Shown: piece by piece, positions 12,265 through 23,128 of the stretch
Layout of the letters: each line of letters starts with the position of its first letter
Position numbering within the stretch: the stretch's first letter is position 1
NCBI GenBank assembly: GCA_020746875.1
Contig: JAGTJL010000014.1
Span: 868,001-932,000 of the forward strand
Reading direction: 5' to 3'
Length of the DNA stretch: 64,000 bases
From: Rhexocercosporidium sp. MPI-PUGE-AT-0058
Taxonomy: Eukaryota > Ascomycota > Leotiomycetes > Helotiales
Notes under the pieces: model-generated
Databases searched by the model: none
Seen by the model: only the letters and a program-made list of their open reading frames with translations
What the model was told of the DNA's origin: nothing
Program-made: the position numbers and the translations under genes

Positions 12265-12642
12265 TAGAAGCAAAAGCTGCAATCGAGGACGAAGCTGCGA
12301 TGTTTTCTGGAAGGTCTCAAGTCTCACTCTCTCGGTCCTTTCCACCTCTCCATCCACCCCCTTTTCTCCCTATCCCATCCCATCCCAGTCGTGCGCGCAC
12401 TGGTCATATTAGTATCCCTGACGCGTTATCGCTCTCTCCTCACCAGCTCTTGCCGTTCGTTCGTTGCTTGCAGACCAGGGTGGGCCGCCGGGTTTCAGTC
12501 AGTGCATGCGGCATTGTGATTGGTCCAAGTGAGTCCTCCTTTTGCACGCTAGGCAGGTAAAAATGCCACGCTAAGAGAAGGCTGGTGGCCTGGCCGCTCC
12601 ACTCTTGCCACCAGGCCGCCACTTTTCTCGCTCGGCTGGAGG

Positions 12643-12649
12643 TATAAAT
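12643..12649 (+). promoter_or_regulatory. Candidate TATA box of the TBP gene
   Basis: TATAAAT after a GC-rich block and before a long pyrimidine-rich leader. It would give a leader of roughly 650 nt before the TBP start, possibly with a leader intron. Position and sequence are seen; its use is inferred. Confidence 0.35.
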
Positions 12650-13329
12650 GCTCCTCCTTCCCCCGAACTTTTGAAAAGCCTCTCGCGCGCGTATCCGGAG
12701 GTCGTCTATTTTCAAGCAACCACCACCCACCCACACATCCCAACCCCCATCCCCTTTCCATCGCATCGCAACGAACAGCGCACCGTCTACTGTGCCCTGC
12801 TCAATACATTCATTGATCCAGGCGATTGTGCGAATCGACTTTCCAAGGTTCCCCGTCCAAAATCAGGTACTGCGCACTTGCTTGCGCCCGTTCGCGATCT
12901 CGAATTCGGAGATCCACCCGCAGTCGCATCCTTCTTTGCGCCCGCACGGTCTGGACAGGATAGCATAGGACTGCAGCAGCTCCTCTACCCCTCTCCACAA
13001 TTACTATACACATCCTTCCTCCCTCTTAATATTGTTGTCGGTCATCGTCAATAGCGATCCGATTCTCTCGTCGAGCAGCGCACTGTAGGGGAGACATTGA
13101 TTTGTTCTTCTCCTCCAAACGGTACGACCTCACCTTCCGACAGACAAACAAAACAATCTTCACCTTCTCCTCTTTCACACTCCATCTCCTCACCTTCGAC
13201 TTCGAGTCGCCATCAAACGCTCTCGAACGTCATCGTCGCTCTTCCCCACATTCTCGATCTGACATCTTACTCTTCAGACCTGCTCCTCTCACAACCGATC
13301 TATCAAACACAGAAGCGCATACCTTCAAG

Positions 13330-14276
13330 ATGGATCAGATTCAAACCCACCCATCGAACGCCGCCCAGGCCAAAACCTTCATCGCCCCCGGCTCTCTGTC
13401 ATTCCCAGGTGGTGCTGGTGAATTGACTCCTCCATCCTCCGAGGCAGACAAACAAAATGTGCAGAGACCTGGTCAGATGAACGGTGGTCCACAGCAGGGT
13501 GCTCAAGGCCAAAACGGTAACGGGGTGACTCCTGCGACGCCTGCTGCGACCCCTGGTGCGACGACGACTGGTGTCAGTGGTATCGTTCCTACTCTACAGT
13601 ATGTATGCCCCTGAAGCCTCGTCTTGATCATGAGGCTTATCTTGCATGAAAAGAAACATCGTTGCCACGGTCAATCTCGATTGCCGACTGGACCTCAAGA
13701 CGATCGCCCTTCATGCCAGAAATGCTGAATACAATCCTAAGGTACTTGCTGACTCTAGGCTTGCTATACCCTTACGTTCGTACTGACCTTCGCAGCGTTT
13801 CGCCGCCGTCATCATGCGTATTCGTGAGCCAAAGACAACTGCTTTGATCTTTGCATCAGGCAAGATGGTCGTCACCGGAGCCAAGTCAGAGGATGATTCC
13901 AAGCTTGCATCTCGCAAGTATGCTCGCATCATCCAAAAGCTCGGTTTCAACGCAAAGTTCACGGACTTCAAGATCCAGAACATCGTTGGCTCCTGCGACA
14001 TCAAGTTCCCCATTCGCTTGGAAGGTCTTGCTTCGCGCCATCATAATTTCAGCTCTTACGAGCCTGAGTTGTTCCCTGGTCTCATCTACCGAATGATTAA
14101 GCCCAAGATTGTGCTCCTCATATTCGTTAGTGGCAAGATTGTCCTCACCGGTGCGAAAGTCCGTGAAGAGATTTATCAAGCCTTTGAGATGATCTACCCT
14201 GTGCTTCAAGGTTCGTTGTACTATGCTATCCTCTCTCGACGCGTGCTGACCATTTCCAGATTTCAAGAAAGTCTGA
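13330..14276 (+). CDS. SPT15: TATA-binding protein (TBP)
   Basis: Four exons, 13330-13598, 13654-13741, 13796-14210 and 14260-14276, give 262 residues. The last exon codes only for DFKKV plus the stop after a 49-nt intron. The first 85-90 residues are a variable Gln/Gly/Thr-rich leader; the rest is the saddle made of two imperfect repeats (repeat 1 from [14 protein letters not shown], with [20 protein letters not shown]; repeat 2 from [12 protein letters not shown], with [19 protein letters not shown]). TBP binds the minor groove of TATA boxes as part of TFIID and also acts in SL1 and TFIIIB for polymerases I and III. Length and repeat structure match ascomycete TBPs and nothing appears missing. 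Confidence 0.98.
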
Positions 14277-15563
14277 TCTGGCTCTGCCACGATCTGCATC
14301 AGCGGTACGATCACTCGACCTACACACACCGCGATGTACCAACACCTCCCCAATACCAACTGTACAAGTATTGTCGATTTACGATATCCACGAAACCTTC
14401 TCCAAAAGCTGTGCACTCTTGACGAGCATTGCAGACTGTCCCTCAAAGCCTACAGTCTTGCTTCAGTCATCTGCTGCCATACACATTCCACTGCATTGCA
14501 ACGGCGTCCGGGGAAAAAGAGTCCAGAAAGGCTCTTTACATTTGATTTTTTAGCATGCTACTTGTTTTTTTTTGCAAAGAACATAGATTGCACACCCATA
14601 AGCGATGGCATGTGCGCCGGACGAAGATGCCGTCAATAATTGCTTCTGGCCTTCAATGGTCAAAGCCTTTTTCTTTCTCTTGACAGCCAGCTCCGGTTGC
14701 TGATCAGGAGATCTCAGGCGGGATTCTTCGCTAGGGCAGCGATACAGACAGACGTTTTGATGTCGAGCTGACCCTTTTTCTTTTTTTACACATCGTGGTG
14801 GCAGACCCGAGGACCTACTTTGGTCAAGGTGTACTCGCGTGGCTTTCAGTAGCTGGCTTGTGCTAATGGTCTGGGCTGTCGATTGAGGAATTCGGCGAAT
14901 CTTCATAGATAGACTAATTCAACACGATAGATAATACTCTCTTGTCTGCTTAATGTGACGTGATGTGAAGTGACTTGTCTGGAAATACAGCGACCTTGAT
15001 TAAGATTTCTGTCAAGGGAGATAGATGTACGTTACCTCCTCGAAAATCAACCCTTGTTGACCGATCCACTTCCCTCCGTACTGTCACTACCTTCAAGATA
15101 ATGTGAATCAGCCCCTCTCATCGCCAGAGTCGTGATTGCCTCCCTCTAACCACGGCATCTCTAGACGTCTAAATGGCAATCGTACCAGCGAATCACCCTC
15201 CTTAATTGAGAGGCTAGCTACTTGCTTCATACCTGCCCCATATATAGGTTTGTGTATTGATTGGTATTATTCCCCGCTAGGAGTCTAGACTGTAGTGAAG
15301 AGGCATGAGTGTGACTATGTTCTGGTATCGATAGGAAATGAAGAGAGCGGGAGTTCAGTCAAGCCTAAAAGGGGCGTTTTAGTTAGAAAGCACGTTAAGT
15401 AGTAGCAGGTGCAGGTGTATATCCAATTCAGCACGGCGCTACTCGTCACTCGTTCGGAGAAGCAATTGTAGTGAGAAGTATTCATTACATGTTCCTACAT
15501 AGGCACTGTGCTAGGCTAGGCTATACAAAGATACGGCTCTCATCGTATGGTATGAGAGGTTTA
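14277..15563. other. Intergenic between convergent genes
   Basis: Shared 3' space of TBP (plus) and the SR140-like gene (minus). Short frames on both strands show no domain or signal peptide. Nothing further is seen. Confidence 0.6.
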
Positions 15564-18068
15564 TTACTCATCATCGGAATCAGCAAACATATCTACCGCT
15601 CTCGGCCTCGGCCTCCGCTGCTGCCCTCCTTGTCCTGAGAGAGATACAGGCTGTGCTATATCCCCGGACGTATCTTTCTTCTCATCTGGCTCTTTCGCTG
15701 CTGGTACAGGTACAGACGTAGATGTAGATGTAGATTCAGGAGGAGGTGGTGGTGGTGGAGGTGGAGCGGAGTCTTCAGCCATAGGCTCGCCATCGAAATC
15801 ATCTTCATCCATAGGCACACCATCAACATCCTCATCATCATCTTGCATAGGTTCCCCGTCCAGATCACCATCCTCATCCATTGGTTCCCCATCGACATCT
15901 TCCTCCTCCCCATCTCCAGGCCCATCCTCATCGGAAGGCCTCTTAGCAGGCGCAACCTCGACCGCCTTCCATCGCTTACTCTCCTCCCTCCTCTCCCCCT
16001 CTCTATCCTCCTCTTCCCTACGTCTCGCCTCACTCTCCTCCCTCTTCGTCCTCGGTGGCTCATTAAATGCCTTCACGAACCCCTCCTGGCTCTCGACAGG
16101 GAACACGCACCAGCCTTCCCAGAGACTAAGCACCATCCCCACGCTCCGTTTCCACTTCTCGGCTTTAAGTTTGCCCCATGACATCTTTCTTTCCATACGT
16201 CCAAGTTCCTCGAATGTGTGCCGGGCTTTCAAAGCGTTTTCGAAGAGAGAGCGATAGCGCCATGCGTGGCGGACGCCAGAGGTGGATGATGAGGAGAGGA
16301 TGTCGCTGATGAGGTATAAGCCGATGAGGGATGCGGCACTGGTGTCTTCTTCGTCGTCTTCACCGCCGCCCCCTTCCTTCTCAGCTTCACGCTCGACTTT
16401 ATCTTTGCGTGACGACGGGTTGGCGGATGTGTATGCGAATGGTTTGGAGATGTTGGATAGGATCATGGATACGACTTCATCTGCGCCACGGCCAGCATGA
16501 GATATAGCGAAGGCAGTGACGCGAGCGACGTCGCCCTTGCGTAGTTTCCCTGTGCTTGTTGGGAGGCGGGAGAGGAGGTGTGTGAATTTTGCTTTCTCGA
16601 GAGGATTTAAGTAGGCTTTCCCGTCATCGACAAGAGAACTTGGATCGGGCGGTCCACCAGCACCGTGGTTCTGATTCTGGCGGCGGGCTCCGCCTTCATC
16701 TCCGGATTCGTCGTCATCTGAAGAGTTGTATTCGGAGTCCGAGACGAATTCTGAGAGTTGAGTCGTGTATTCGTATGCTAGTGGCTGGTCTGGTGATTTC
16801 CATGCTGAGGAGCCTTCGAAAAGAGGTAAGTATTTGCCTTGACCGCGTTTGGTCGTCGAGCCCGTTAGGACTTCCCAGAGTCGCCAGCGGTACCATACTC
16901 CGCCTGTACTTCTGGGGTCCCAGATCCATGACCATTTTTCTTCGCGCTGGACGTCGGGTCTGCTCATTAGGAGAGCCTCGAATTCTGGGCCATGGGTAAG
17001 GAGGTTTTCGATCACTTTGTGGATAAGTTTTAGTTCTTTGATGTCTCGTGGTGCTTGAACAGGGACGTGGAGAAGGGGCCCACGGTTCATTTGGGGTGCT
17101 GGAGGTCCGTAGGATGTTGGAGGAGCGAATCCTCTTTGGTGTGGGGGTGGAGCATGACCTCTACCTGCTGATGCGATATCTACTGCCTTTGCGCCGAATG
17201 GTTGTGAGGCCCCAGAAGTCCCTAGAGTTGGAACAGTTGACGAGCTTGATATTGCTGCTGAAGATAGATGGCGATGAAGGTTGAGATAGTATCCGTAGCC
17301 GAGATACCTATTCTGCAACCCATTGACAGCCGTGTCGATATCATTCGCGGCTGTATCCTTTGCCAGCGTGACAATGGCAGACATGCTCTTCCTTTCCGTA
17401 TAGACTACTGGTCCAGAAGGTGGCAAAATTCTCACAGAATCAACCTTCAGGTTCGCAGGCAGTAATGCCTTTATAACAGCAGGAGACGTCCCCGGCGGTA
17501 GCGAAGCTAGCCTCAAAGTCGGCTTAGGTATAGCTCTCTCCTCCTCCCTCTCCGCCTCCCTCGCATCTTCGTAATCATCCTCAATATTCAACGCCCTCTT
17601 CGGCGCCCTATCCTCATACTCATAATCATCAAAAGCTAGCAATCCCCGGTCATCCCTCCTCTCCCCTCGCTGAAACCCCTCATATGTCCTCTTCTTCGCC
17701 AGAGTAGGCGGCGGTCCTAGACTTCCCACTCCACTCGGTATCCTACCTCCTCTCTCTGGGCCTCCTCCGTATCCTCTCCCAGCCGCAGGTCCACTCGGCG
17801 CAAAATGCCTCTTGGGCGCACCCCCGCTGAATCCTCCCCCAAATCGCTGTCCCTCATCGCGCCCAAATCCCGATGCGCCTGCAGAAGGCTCATCCTCGTC
17901 ATCGAAGCTCTTCACGAAGTCCTCGTACACAGCTTTGGTCTCGGCTTCTTCTCGTAGACGCTTGGCTTCCTGTTCTGCTTTCTGGCGCTCGAAGAGGGAC
18001 TTTTTGGAGGGGGCTTGGAGCTTGTTTTCTGCGTGGGGGAATTCGAGGATTTTCTTGTCGGAAGACAT
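15564..18068 (-). CDS. SR140/U2SURP-like U2 snRNP-associated splicing factor
   Basis: A single uninterrupted frame of 834 residues. The N-terminus holds a charged helix (FERQKAEQEAKRLREEAE) and a Gly/Arg-rich stretch. An RRM-like fold follows at about residues 183-265 (TLRLASLPPGTSP to YLGYGYYLNLHRHL), then a SURP module at about 341-395 (LIHKVIENLLTHGPEFEALL, then WIWDP and WYRWRLWEVL), then a CID-type helical domain at about 485-680 (LNPLEKAKFTHLLSRLP, KLRKGDVARVTAFAISHAG, ADEVVSMILSNI). RRM-SURP-CID is the signature order of SR140/U2SURP, which associates with U2 snRNP in the nucleus. The tail is acidic, with tandem DG(E/V)PM repeats (about 722-763), a polyproline run and a short end DMFADSDDE. 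The metazoan-type RS tail is missing. Confidence 0.88.
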   Translation of the reverse strand: MSSDKKILEFPHAENKLQAPSKKSLFERQKAEQEAKRLREEAETKAVYEDFVKSFDDEDEPSAGASGFGRDEGQRFGGGFSGGAPKRHFAPSGPAAGRGYGGGPERGGRIPSGVGSLGPPPTLAKKRTYEGFQRGERRDDRGLLAFDDYEYEDRAPKRALNIEDDYEDAREAEREEERAIPKPTLRLASLPPGTSPAVIKALLPANLKVDSVRILPPSGPVVYTERKSMSAIVTLAKDTAANDIDTAVNGLQNRYLGYGYYLNLHRHLSSAAISSSSTVPTLGTSGASQPFGAKAVDIASAGRGHAPPPHQRGFAPPTSYGPPAPQMNRGPLLHVPVQAPRDIKELKLIHKVIENLLTHGPEFEALLMSRPDVQREEKWSWIWDPRSTGGVWYRWRLWEVLTGSTTKRGQGKYLPLFEGSSAWKSPDQPLAYEYTTQLSEFVSDSEYNSSDDDESGDEGGARRQNQNHGAGGPPDPSSLVDDGKAYLNPLEKAKFTHLLSRLPTSTGKLRKGDVARVTAFAISHAGRGADEVVSMILSNISKPFAYTSANPSSRKDKVEREAEKEGGGGEDDEEDTSAASLIGLYLISDILSSSSTSGVRHAWRYRSLFENALKARHTFEELGRMERKMSWGKLKAEKWKRSVGMVLSLWEGWCVFPVESQEGFVKAFNEPPRTKREESEARRREEEDREGERREESKRWKAVEVAPAKRPSDEDGPGDGEEEDVDGEPMDEDGDLDGEPMQDDDEDVDGVPMDEDDFDGEPMAEDSAPPPPPPPPPESTSTSTSVPVPAAKEPDEKKDTSGDIAQPVSLSGQGGQQRRPRPRAVDMFADSDDE

Positions 18069-18776
18069 TGTTACATCGTCGCTGGATATTGGTCGGGGAT
18101 ATGTTCTGTCGGCGCAGGAGTTGGGGGAATTGGTTGTGGTTTGAGTGCTTGTGTCGAAGCGTGGCTTTGGTTGTCAGGTTAGAGCTATCAGCCACTAGGG
18201 TCAGCGCTAATTGGTTACTCTAAAGTTGGCCTTCAAGCGAGCTCAAAACAACGGTACAGCATGGAAATCTTTCGGTTGAAGGGTTATGAGGAAATCAAGG
18301 TGAACTAATCCAAGGAGGTTTTCAGTAGTAGTTTATGTATCCCCAGTTTTTGAGACTCTTTCTAGTGGCAAAATCAACGGCTGAAATTTTTGGAAGTTAT
18401 GGGAAGGTAGCCAACGTGTCAGAGACTAGAGAGTCGCAATACTTTCTGGGAGGACGTCAATGGTCTAATTGGCCCTGTCTACCAGTAAAAACAAATCATG
18501 ATGAATTTAAAGGTTATTAAAGCTGACCAGCTACATGTTATCACTGAGATCAAGCTGTGAGGAGAAATTCAGATTATGCCCGGGCCCGGGCAAGTTTGGT
18601 TTTCATTTATAAGGAGTGGCTATGTACGTAACTATATGCACCATACATCTTCAGAGACATTCAAGAAAATCAGTCGAGAATTTAGGAAAGAGGGGTGCTG
18701 TTTGTGTTGTGGCATATGCTCGTGGTTGATGTTCCAACCATTGTACAATATACGCTTTGAAGTCTCGGGCGAAACC
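18069..18776. other. Intergenic with a GC palindrome
   Basis: Spacer between the start of the SR140-like gene and the 3' end of the small secreted protein gene, both on the minus strand. Apart from a 16-bp perfect palindrome at 18577-18592, nothing is seen. Confidence 0.6.
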
Positions 18777-19213
18777 TTAGATCCAAACGCATCCAGTGCT
18801 AGCTTGTCCGCAAACCATCTGTGAAAAGTACAAAAGTCTTAGTAGATGGTCTCTAGATATATAAAAGCTCAAGGAGGAAGCTCTATCTTGATATGAAGGC
18901 TAGCGCAGCAGCAAAACAAAGAAGTGCTTACCACATTGGGAGATCCACCGGGGCAAGTCCAGAGATCGCAGGTCTCCTTCTGACCTCTGCAGCGGCAGTT
19001 GGTTTGGCCAACGATGTGACCACCATTACAGGCCGGTACTAAAGAAAGACATAAGTATACGACGTGAAATGTTGGAAGTTAAAATCACTCACGGATTCTA
19101 CTGCAGTCAACTCGTGCCTCGATGATGGAGTCACGGGCTTCGACATCGTTGGGCATAGCAAGTGTACCGGCGGTGAGGAGAGCGAGAAGTTGGATGGTGA
19201 TGAGGAATTGCAT
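18777..19213 (-). CDS. Small secreted cysteine-rich protein (8 Cys)
   Basis: Three exons on the minus strand, 19213-19093, 19038-18932 and 18818-18777, with introns of 54 and 113 nt (GTGAGT...TTTAG and GTAAGC...CACAG). The product is 89 residues. Residues 1-19 form a signal peptide (MQFLITIQLLALLTAGTLA). The mature part has eight Cys at 37, 44, 55, 57, 64, 69, 79 and 86 and ends in GCVWI. The even count and compact size suggest four disulphides and an apoplastic or cell-surface role, as for many fungal effector-like or antimicrobial-like proteins; the function is unknown. The short exons make it easy to miss. All three splice joins keep frame and a TATA box lies about 130 bp upstream. Confidence 0.82.
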
Positions 19214-19340
19214 TTTGAGGAAATGGCGTGAAGTGGAGGGTTGGTTTGGAGCTTGGTGATGTGATTTATCTGTTTTGAGATCTGAAGTTGAAGCGCTTGT
19301 TGATGAAGCAAGATAGAGATGAATGAGCGCTCTTGGGGGG

Positions 19341-19350
19341 TTTTATATAC
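19341..19350 (-). promoter_or_regulatory. TATA box of the secreted Cys-rich gene
   Basis: GTATATAAAA on the minus strand, about 130 bp before the ATG at 19213. A clear TATA box close to a gene is usual for regulated secreted-protein genes. Confidence 0.55.
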
Positions 19351-20493
19351 TTATCTGCTCTCATTGAAAGCTCTCCTAGTTCAACTCTTAAGCCTGATTC
19401 ATGGTAGACGCAGCGCTGGCAGGGTAAGATTACATTCACGCCAAGGTCTCGTAAAGACTATCCTTGAAGTCAAATCATTTCTCGAGACATCCAATTACAT
19501 TAGCACCATCGTGAGTTGTGGTTGAGTCTTCTCTTCCTGTTTATCTAGATTCGGTTTCCTCCTTGCCATCTCTTGGTGATGATGACTTTTGCTGTACACA
19601 ATAAGTACGCCGTGCCATCCATCATGCCATCCGTCGTTTATAAAACGATCGAATCCAAAGAATCGTAAGATCATGATTCATTGATGTCTGGCCAATATTA
19701 TCTCATTGTTGCGCAGTGCAGCAGTGGATCTATTCCTCAATTATATGTTACACGACTTTGACGGAGCTAGGAAACTGATTGGTGAGATCGAGTAAGCGTT
19801 GCCATGCTCAATCCATTGACCTATAGTACATGAGCTAGTACCGTTACATCAGATCGTTGCAACGCTTACGGGTATATAAGAGGATGATGCATCACGCAGT
19901 TGGGCAATCAGTATCGGAATTATCAAATTTATCAGTAATATGGGAAGGTATGGAGACTTTGAGATTTGGCCATTCTTCTAAGCGAGTTTGGATCAGACTC
20001 GAGGTCTTGCACTCAGTGATAAGCTAGCATTGTGATCAAATGAAGAACAACAGGCTGTTTTATACCATGATTTAAGTGAGAAAAGCTACACATGCTTTAG
20101 TACTTATAGGAGACTTTTCAACATATACGACAGACTGGAAATAGTTTCGATGAGTAGATGTCAATGACGGTAATTTTTGGTGGGACTACCACTTGCACAG
20201 AAAGACAACAAACGCTTGCATCATATACTGTTATTGACGTATAGTGCGTCGATGTGATATCACCTGTAACACCCGCTCACATTGAACATGAAAATGGTCT
20301 CAGGTAAGGGCCATGAAAAGTCTAACGTAGGAATAATCTCTTGTGGATGGCGTTTTCGGACAGGCGGTTGTCTCTTGAACCACAAAACAGAAGTAAAAGT
20401 ACATCAATAGTGCTGGATTAGTCTAGCGTTGCAAAAACAATAAGGTATACAGAACGCCGTTCCCACATGTACACACAGCCATCAATCCGCCAA
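19351..20493. other. Intergenic
   Basis: No supported gene. A TATATAAG element near 19872 is followed by no coding frame longer than a few codons. Confidence 0.55.
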
Positions 20494-21638
20494 TCACTCA
20501 AAAAACTTGAAGCTATACCCCTCATTGGTCGAGTCCCCTGGTACATTCTTTCGACTGTACGTAGTCTTGCTCCACCACACGAAACTGCCCGTAAACCAAG
20601 CACGATTCCCCCAGTTGTATTCAGTTCCCTTCTCAACACCATGGAACACGAATGGAATGGCGGAAGTCCCACCTGGACTATCGTTCACAGCGCCGTTGGG
20701 CAAGGCGAAGGTGTGGTGTCCAGGTCCATCGATATACAGAGTCGCATCCCAGCCCTTCATCATCCTGTCTTGATGAGATCCAAAGAGACATCCGTTCGAT
20801 TTATACCAATCCCAAACATACTGAGGATTACCTCCCTTGCGAAGGCGGAGATCTGCGAGGCAGTATTTGTTGTTCCAACTGCCATTTGCTGAGTAGACGA
20901 TGTGTAGTTGTCCGTTTGGATCTACAATTGCTTCTGGTCCTTCGTTGATGGCCGGGCTATCACCTTTCTCCCATCCTTCTCGGGGTTGCGAGATGATGTA
21001 TCGTTGGCCGATTGGTTTGGAGGGGCTGTCCATACGGCAGATGTAGAGGTTCTGCTCTGAGTTCTGGCTTTCGCTTGCCCAACCGGACCAGACAAACCAC
21101 CCTAGTCCCTCGAAAACAAAGAATGTGCCATCGATAGCCCACTAGGATGAAAGTTAGCACGGCTCAATTCACTATTCTCTTATTTTTCTGCGAAACTATG
21201 AGGATGAGAGAACATGCATACCTGATCATCTGGCAAAGCCAATTTCTCCGCGGCCGAGTATGAGCCCAAAGGCGAATCGGCACTGATAACGTACATTCGG
21301 TGGGCAGCATCTTTGCCCGCAGAGAAGTGTATAAAAGTCCTCCCCAGGTCCGTGGTGATTTCAGGAGCCCATACGTCACCTATGGTATCAGACCAGACTT
21401 TCTCACGTCGAACGTCTGCTGCACCGAGACCTTCGAGTGATGATGCCGCACGCACATAGATTCCGCCTGCAGACTCAGCGGAATAATATGTATCCCCAAT
21501 TTTCATTATTGTTGGATCGGCTCCACCTCTAATCTTTGTCGCCGAGGTGTAGTCCACAAGGCAGAGAAGTAAGGCACCGAATACCAACAAAAGGGTGGCG
21601 TACTGCCGTTGAAAGGACATGTTGGACGACTTTAGCAT
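20494..21638 (-). CDS. Secreted glycoside hydrolase family 43 enzyme
   Basis: Two exons, 21638-21222 and 21141-20494 (80-nt intron, GTATGC...CCTAG), give about 354 residues. The N-terminus is a signal peptide (hydrophobic run ATLLLVFGALLLCLV, cleavage near YTSA). The GH43 five-bladed propeller residues are recognisable: general base Asp41 in GGADPTI, the WAPE motif (residues 90-93) and the likely general acid Glu206 in INEGPEA. GH43 enzymes are inverting arabinofuranosidases, xylosidases or arabinanases that act on plant cell-wall side chains; the exact substrate cannot be told. Start choice: a TATA box at 21705-21714 rules out an ATG at 21704, leaving 21638 or 21620; both give a signal peptide. 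Confidence 0.87.
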
Positions 21639-21704
21639 ATTTGACTGTTGCTGACTGAAGAAGTGAAGTGGTGTGTATTCGTCAGGTTCATTCGCAGACC
21701 ACAT

Positions 21705-21714
21705 CTCTTTATAT
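21705..21714 (-). promoter_or_regulatory. TATA box of the GH43 gene
   Basis: ATATAAAGAG on the minus strand, about 70 bp before the preferred start codon. Confidence 0.5.
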
Positions 21715-23128
21715 CTCCCTCCCCCCCTTCAATGACGGCCCAAGAACTGTGCCGCTCAGCATCTTTAAAAATATCATTTGTCTAGAACTCTTTTGTCAAA
21801 TCTGATCCTACATTGACCTACTAGTAGCACAAGTGGTTAGCATATTCAAGGGATTGACATGTTCGCGCAGCCAAACCTTGATTGGAAGCTTGGGTTGTGA
21901 TGCATGATTTCGCCAAGGCAAGTGCAAAATAGGAGAAGAACGTCATTCCCGGGGTCAAACTTTGAAGATCGAGTACGGTATGAAGTCCTTGATTGGCAAG
22001 CTTATACTTTGCAGGGGCGAGTTCTGTCAGGAACCGCCGAAGGGTAAGCTTATTGGGGCACAGCATCCAAGTTACAACACCAGCCACAGTAGGATTGGCA
22101 GATCGTCTTGGCGAGTGGCATGGATCCGCCAATCATCACTGATCAAACGTGTAATTGTGAACGACAACTCCCATTACTGGAATGTGATTTCGCCATCAGG
22201 AGAGAACAACAAGTCGGATTGAGAGCTCCGGAAACCGCGTATAGGATTTCACAAAGAGCAGAAGGATCAATAAAGAAATGAAATGAAAACTTTTCAATTG
22301 CCTCAGCATATCAAAACCAGATTCGAAGCTATGCTCAGAAATGTTTTGTATCGATGATCTGCGTACAAGAATGCTCGTTATAAAGTAGAATGAAATACCA
22401 TATATCGTGCACCTGTACAAAGCCACAGACGCGGCCGAGTAATGGACGTGCCAGAGGCTCAGCAGCAACCTACCTTCATAGCGTCCCCCCTCAGAATATC
22501 GGATTTGAGAACCATGGAATGTGTTGCTAATGGACTTCTAACATAGCATTGTAACTATTCTGCTTTCGCTCCCTTGAGAATCCCCGTCTTCAAGCATTTG
22601 GCTCAAGTAGGCACAATGCTCTTCGACGATCATATGCGTTTGTCGAAATTCGTCCGTCGAGATTGGCCATTTTGCTCGAATTGCTTGTTCCTAGCATATA
22701 GGGTCAAATCAGCCTGTCCAGTATCTATTGACGGGAAGAAAAACTATATCGATATTCATACCCGTCGGATTGTTGATCGGTTCGCGGCGAGAACTTTCAC
22801 ATCTGAGCGCCAAGACATCCAAGACGCCCTGTTGCTCGATTTTTGACTTCCGCTATTTCACAAACGGAATATCAACTCGAGCTACTCTACCCCACCTTTC
22901 AACCCACCAGGCACGGTTAGTATTTTCGCCATCTGTATCAGTTCATTTCCCCGTATATCTCCAATTGAGTCATATCCTTGAATTATTTTCACATATTCTC
23001 CCAGAACATCTGCAGTGGCTTCAGATACTGCAGACACTGTCCTCCCCTTCCCTCTGTATATTTATCTCTAGTCTGGGCACAAGCACTATTGCTCTCTCAT
23101 TGCCTTCTATTAGCATATTTGCTATACA
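21715..23128. other. Intergenic between divergent genes
   Basis: Promoter space of the GH43 gene (minus) and the FAD oxidase gene (plus). No supported gene; the last 200 bp are pyrimidine-rich, as expected for a leader. Confidence 0.55.

Larger units (their letters stand above)
9895..12642. other. Gene-free stretch with many short tandem repeats
   Basis: About 2.7 kb upstream of the TBP gene without a supported gene. From 11.0 to 12.3 kb it carries many unrelated short tandem repeats: TTGG, GCGT, GTCGA, GGACT, GATCT/GATCC and AGA units. Open frames on both strands here are repeat-driven. Confidence 0.6.

Noticed and set aside
21638..21704. GH43 start at ATG 21704
   Set aside because: A TATA box at 21705-21714 abuts this ATG, so transcription would begin downstream of it; the signal peptide also fits a start at 21638 or 21620.
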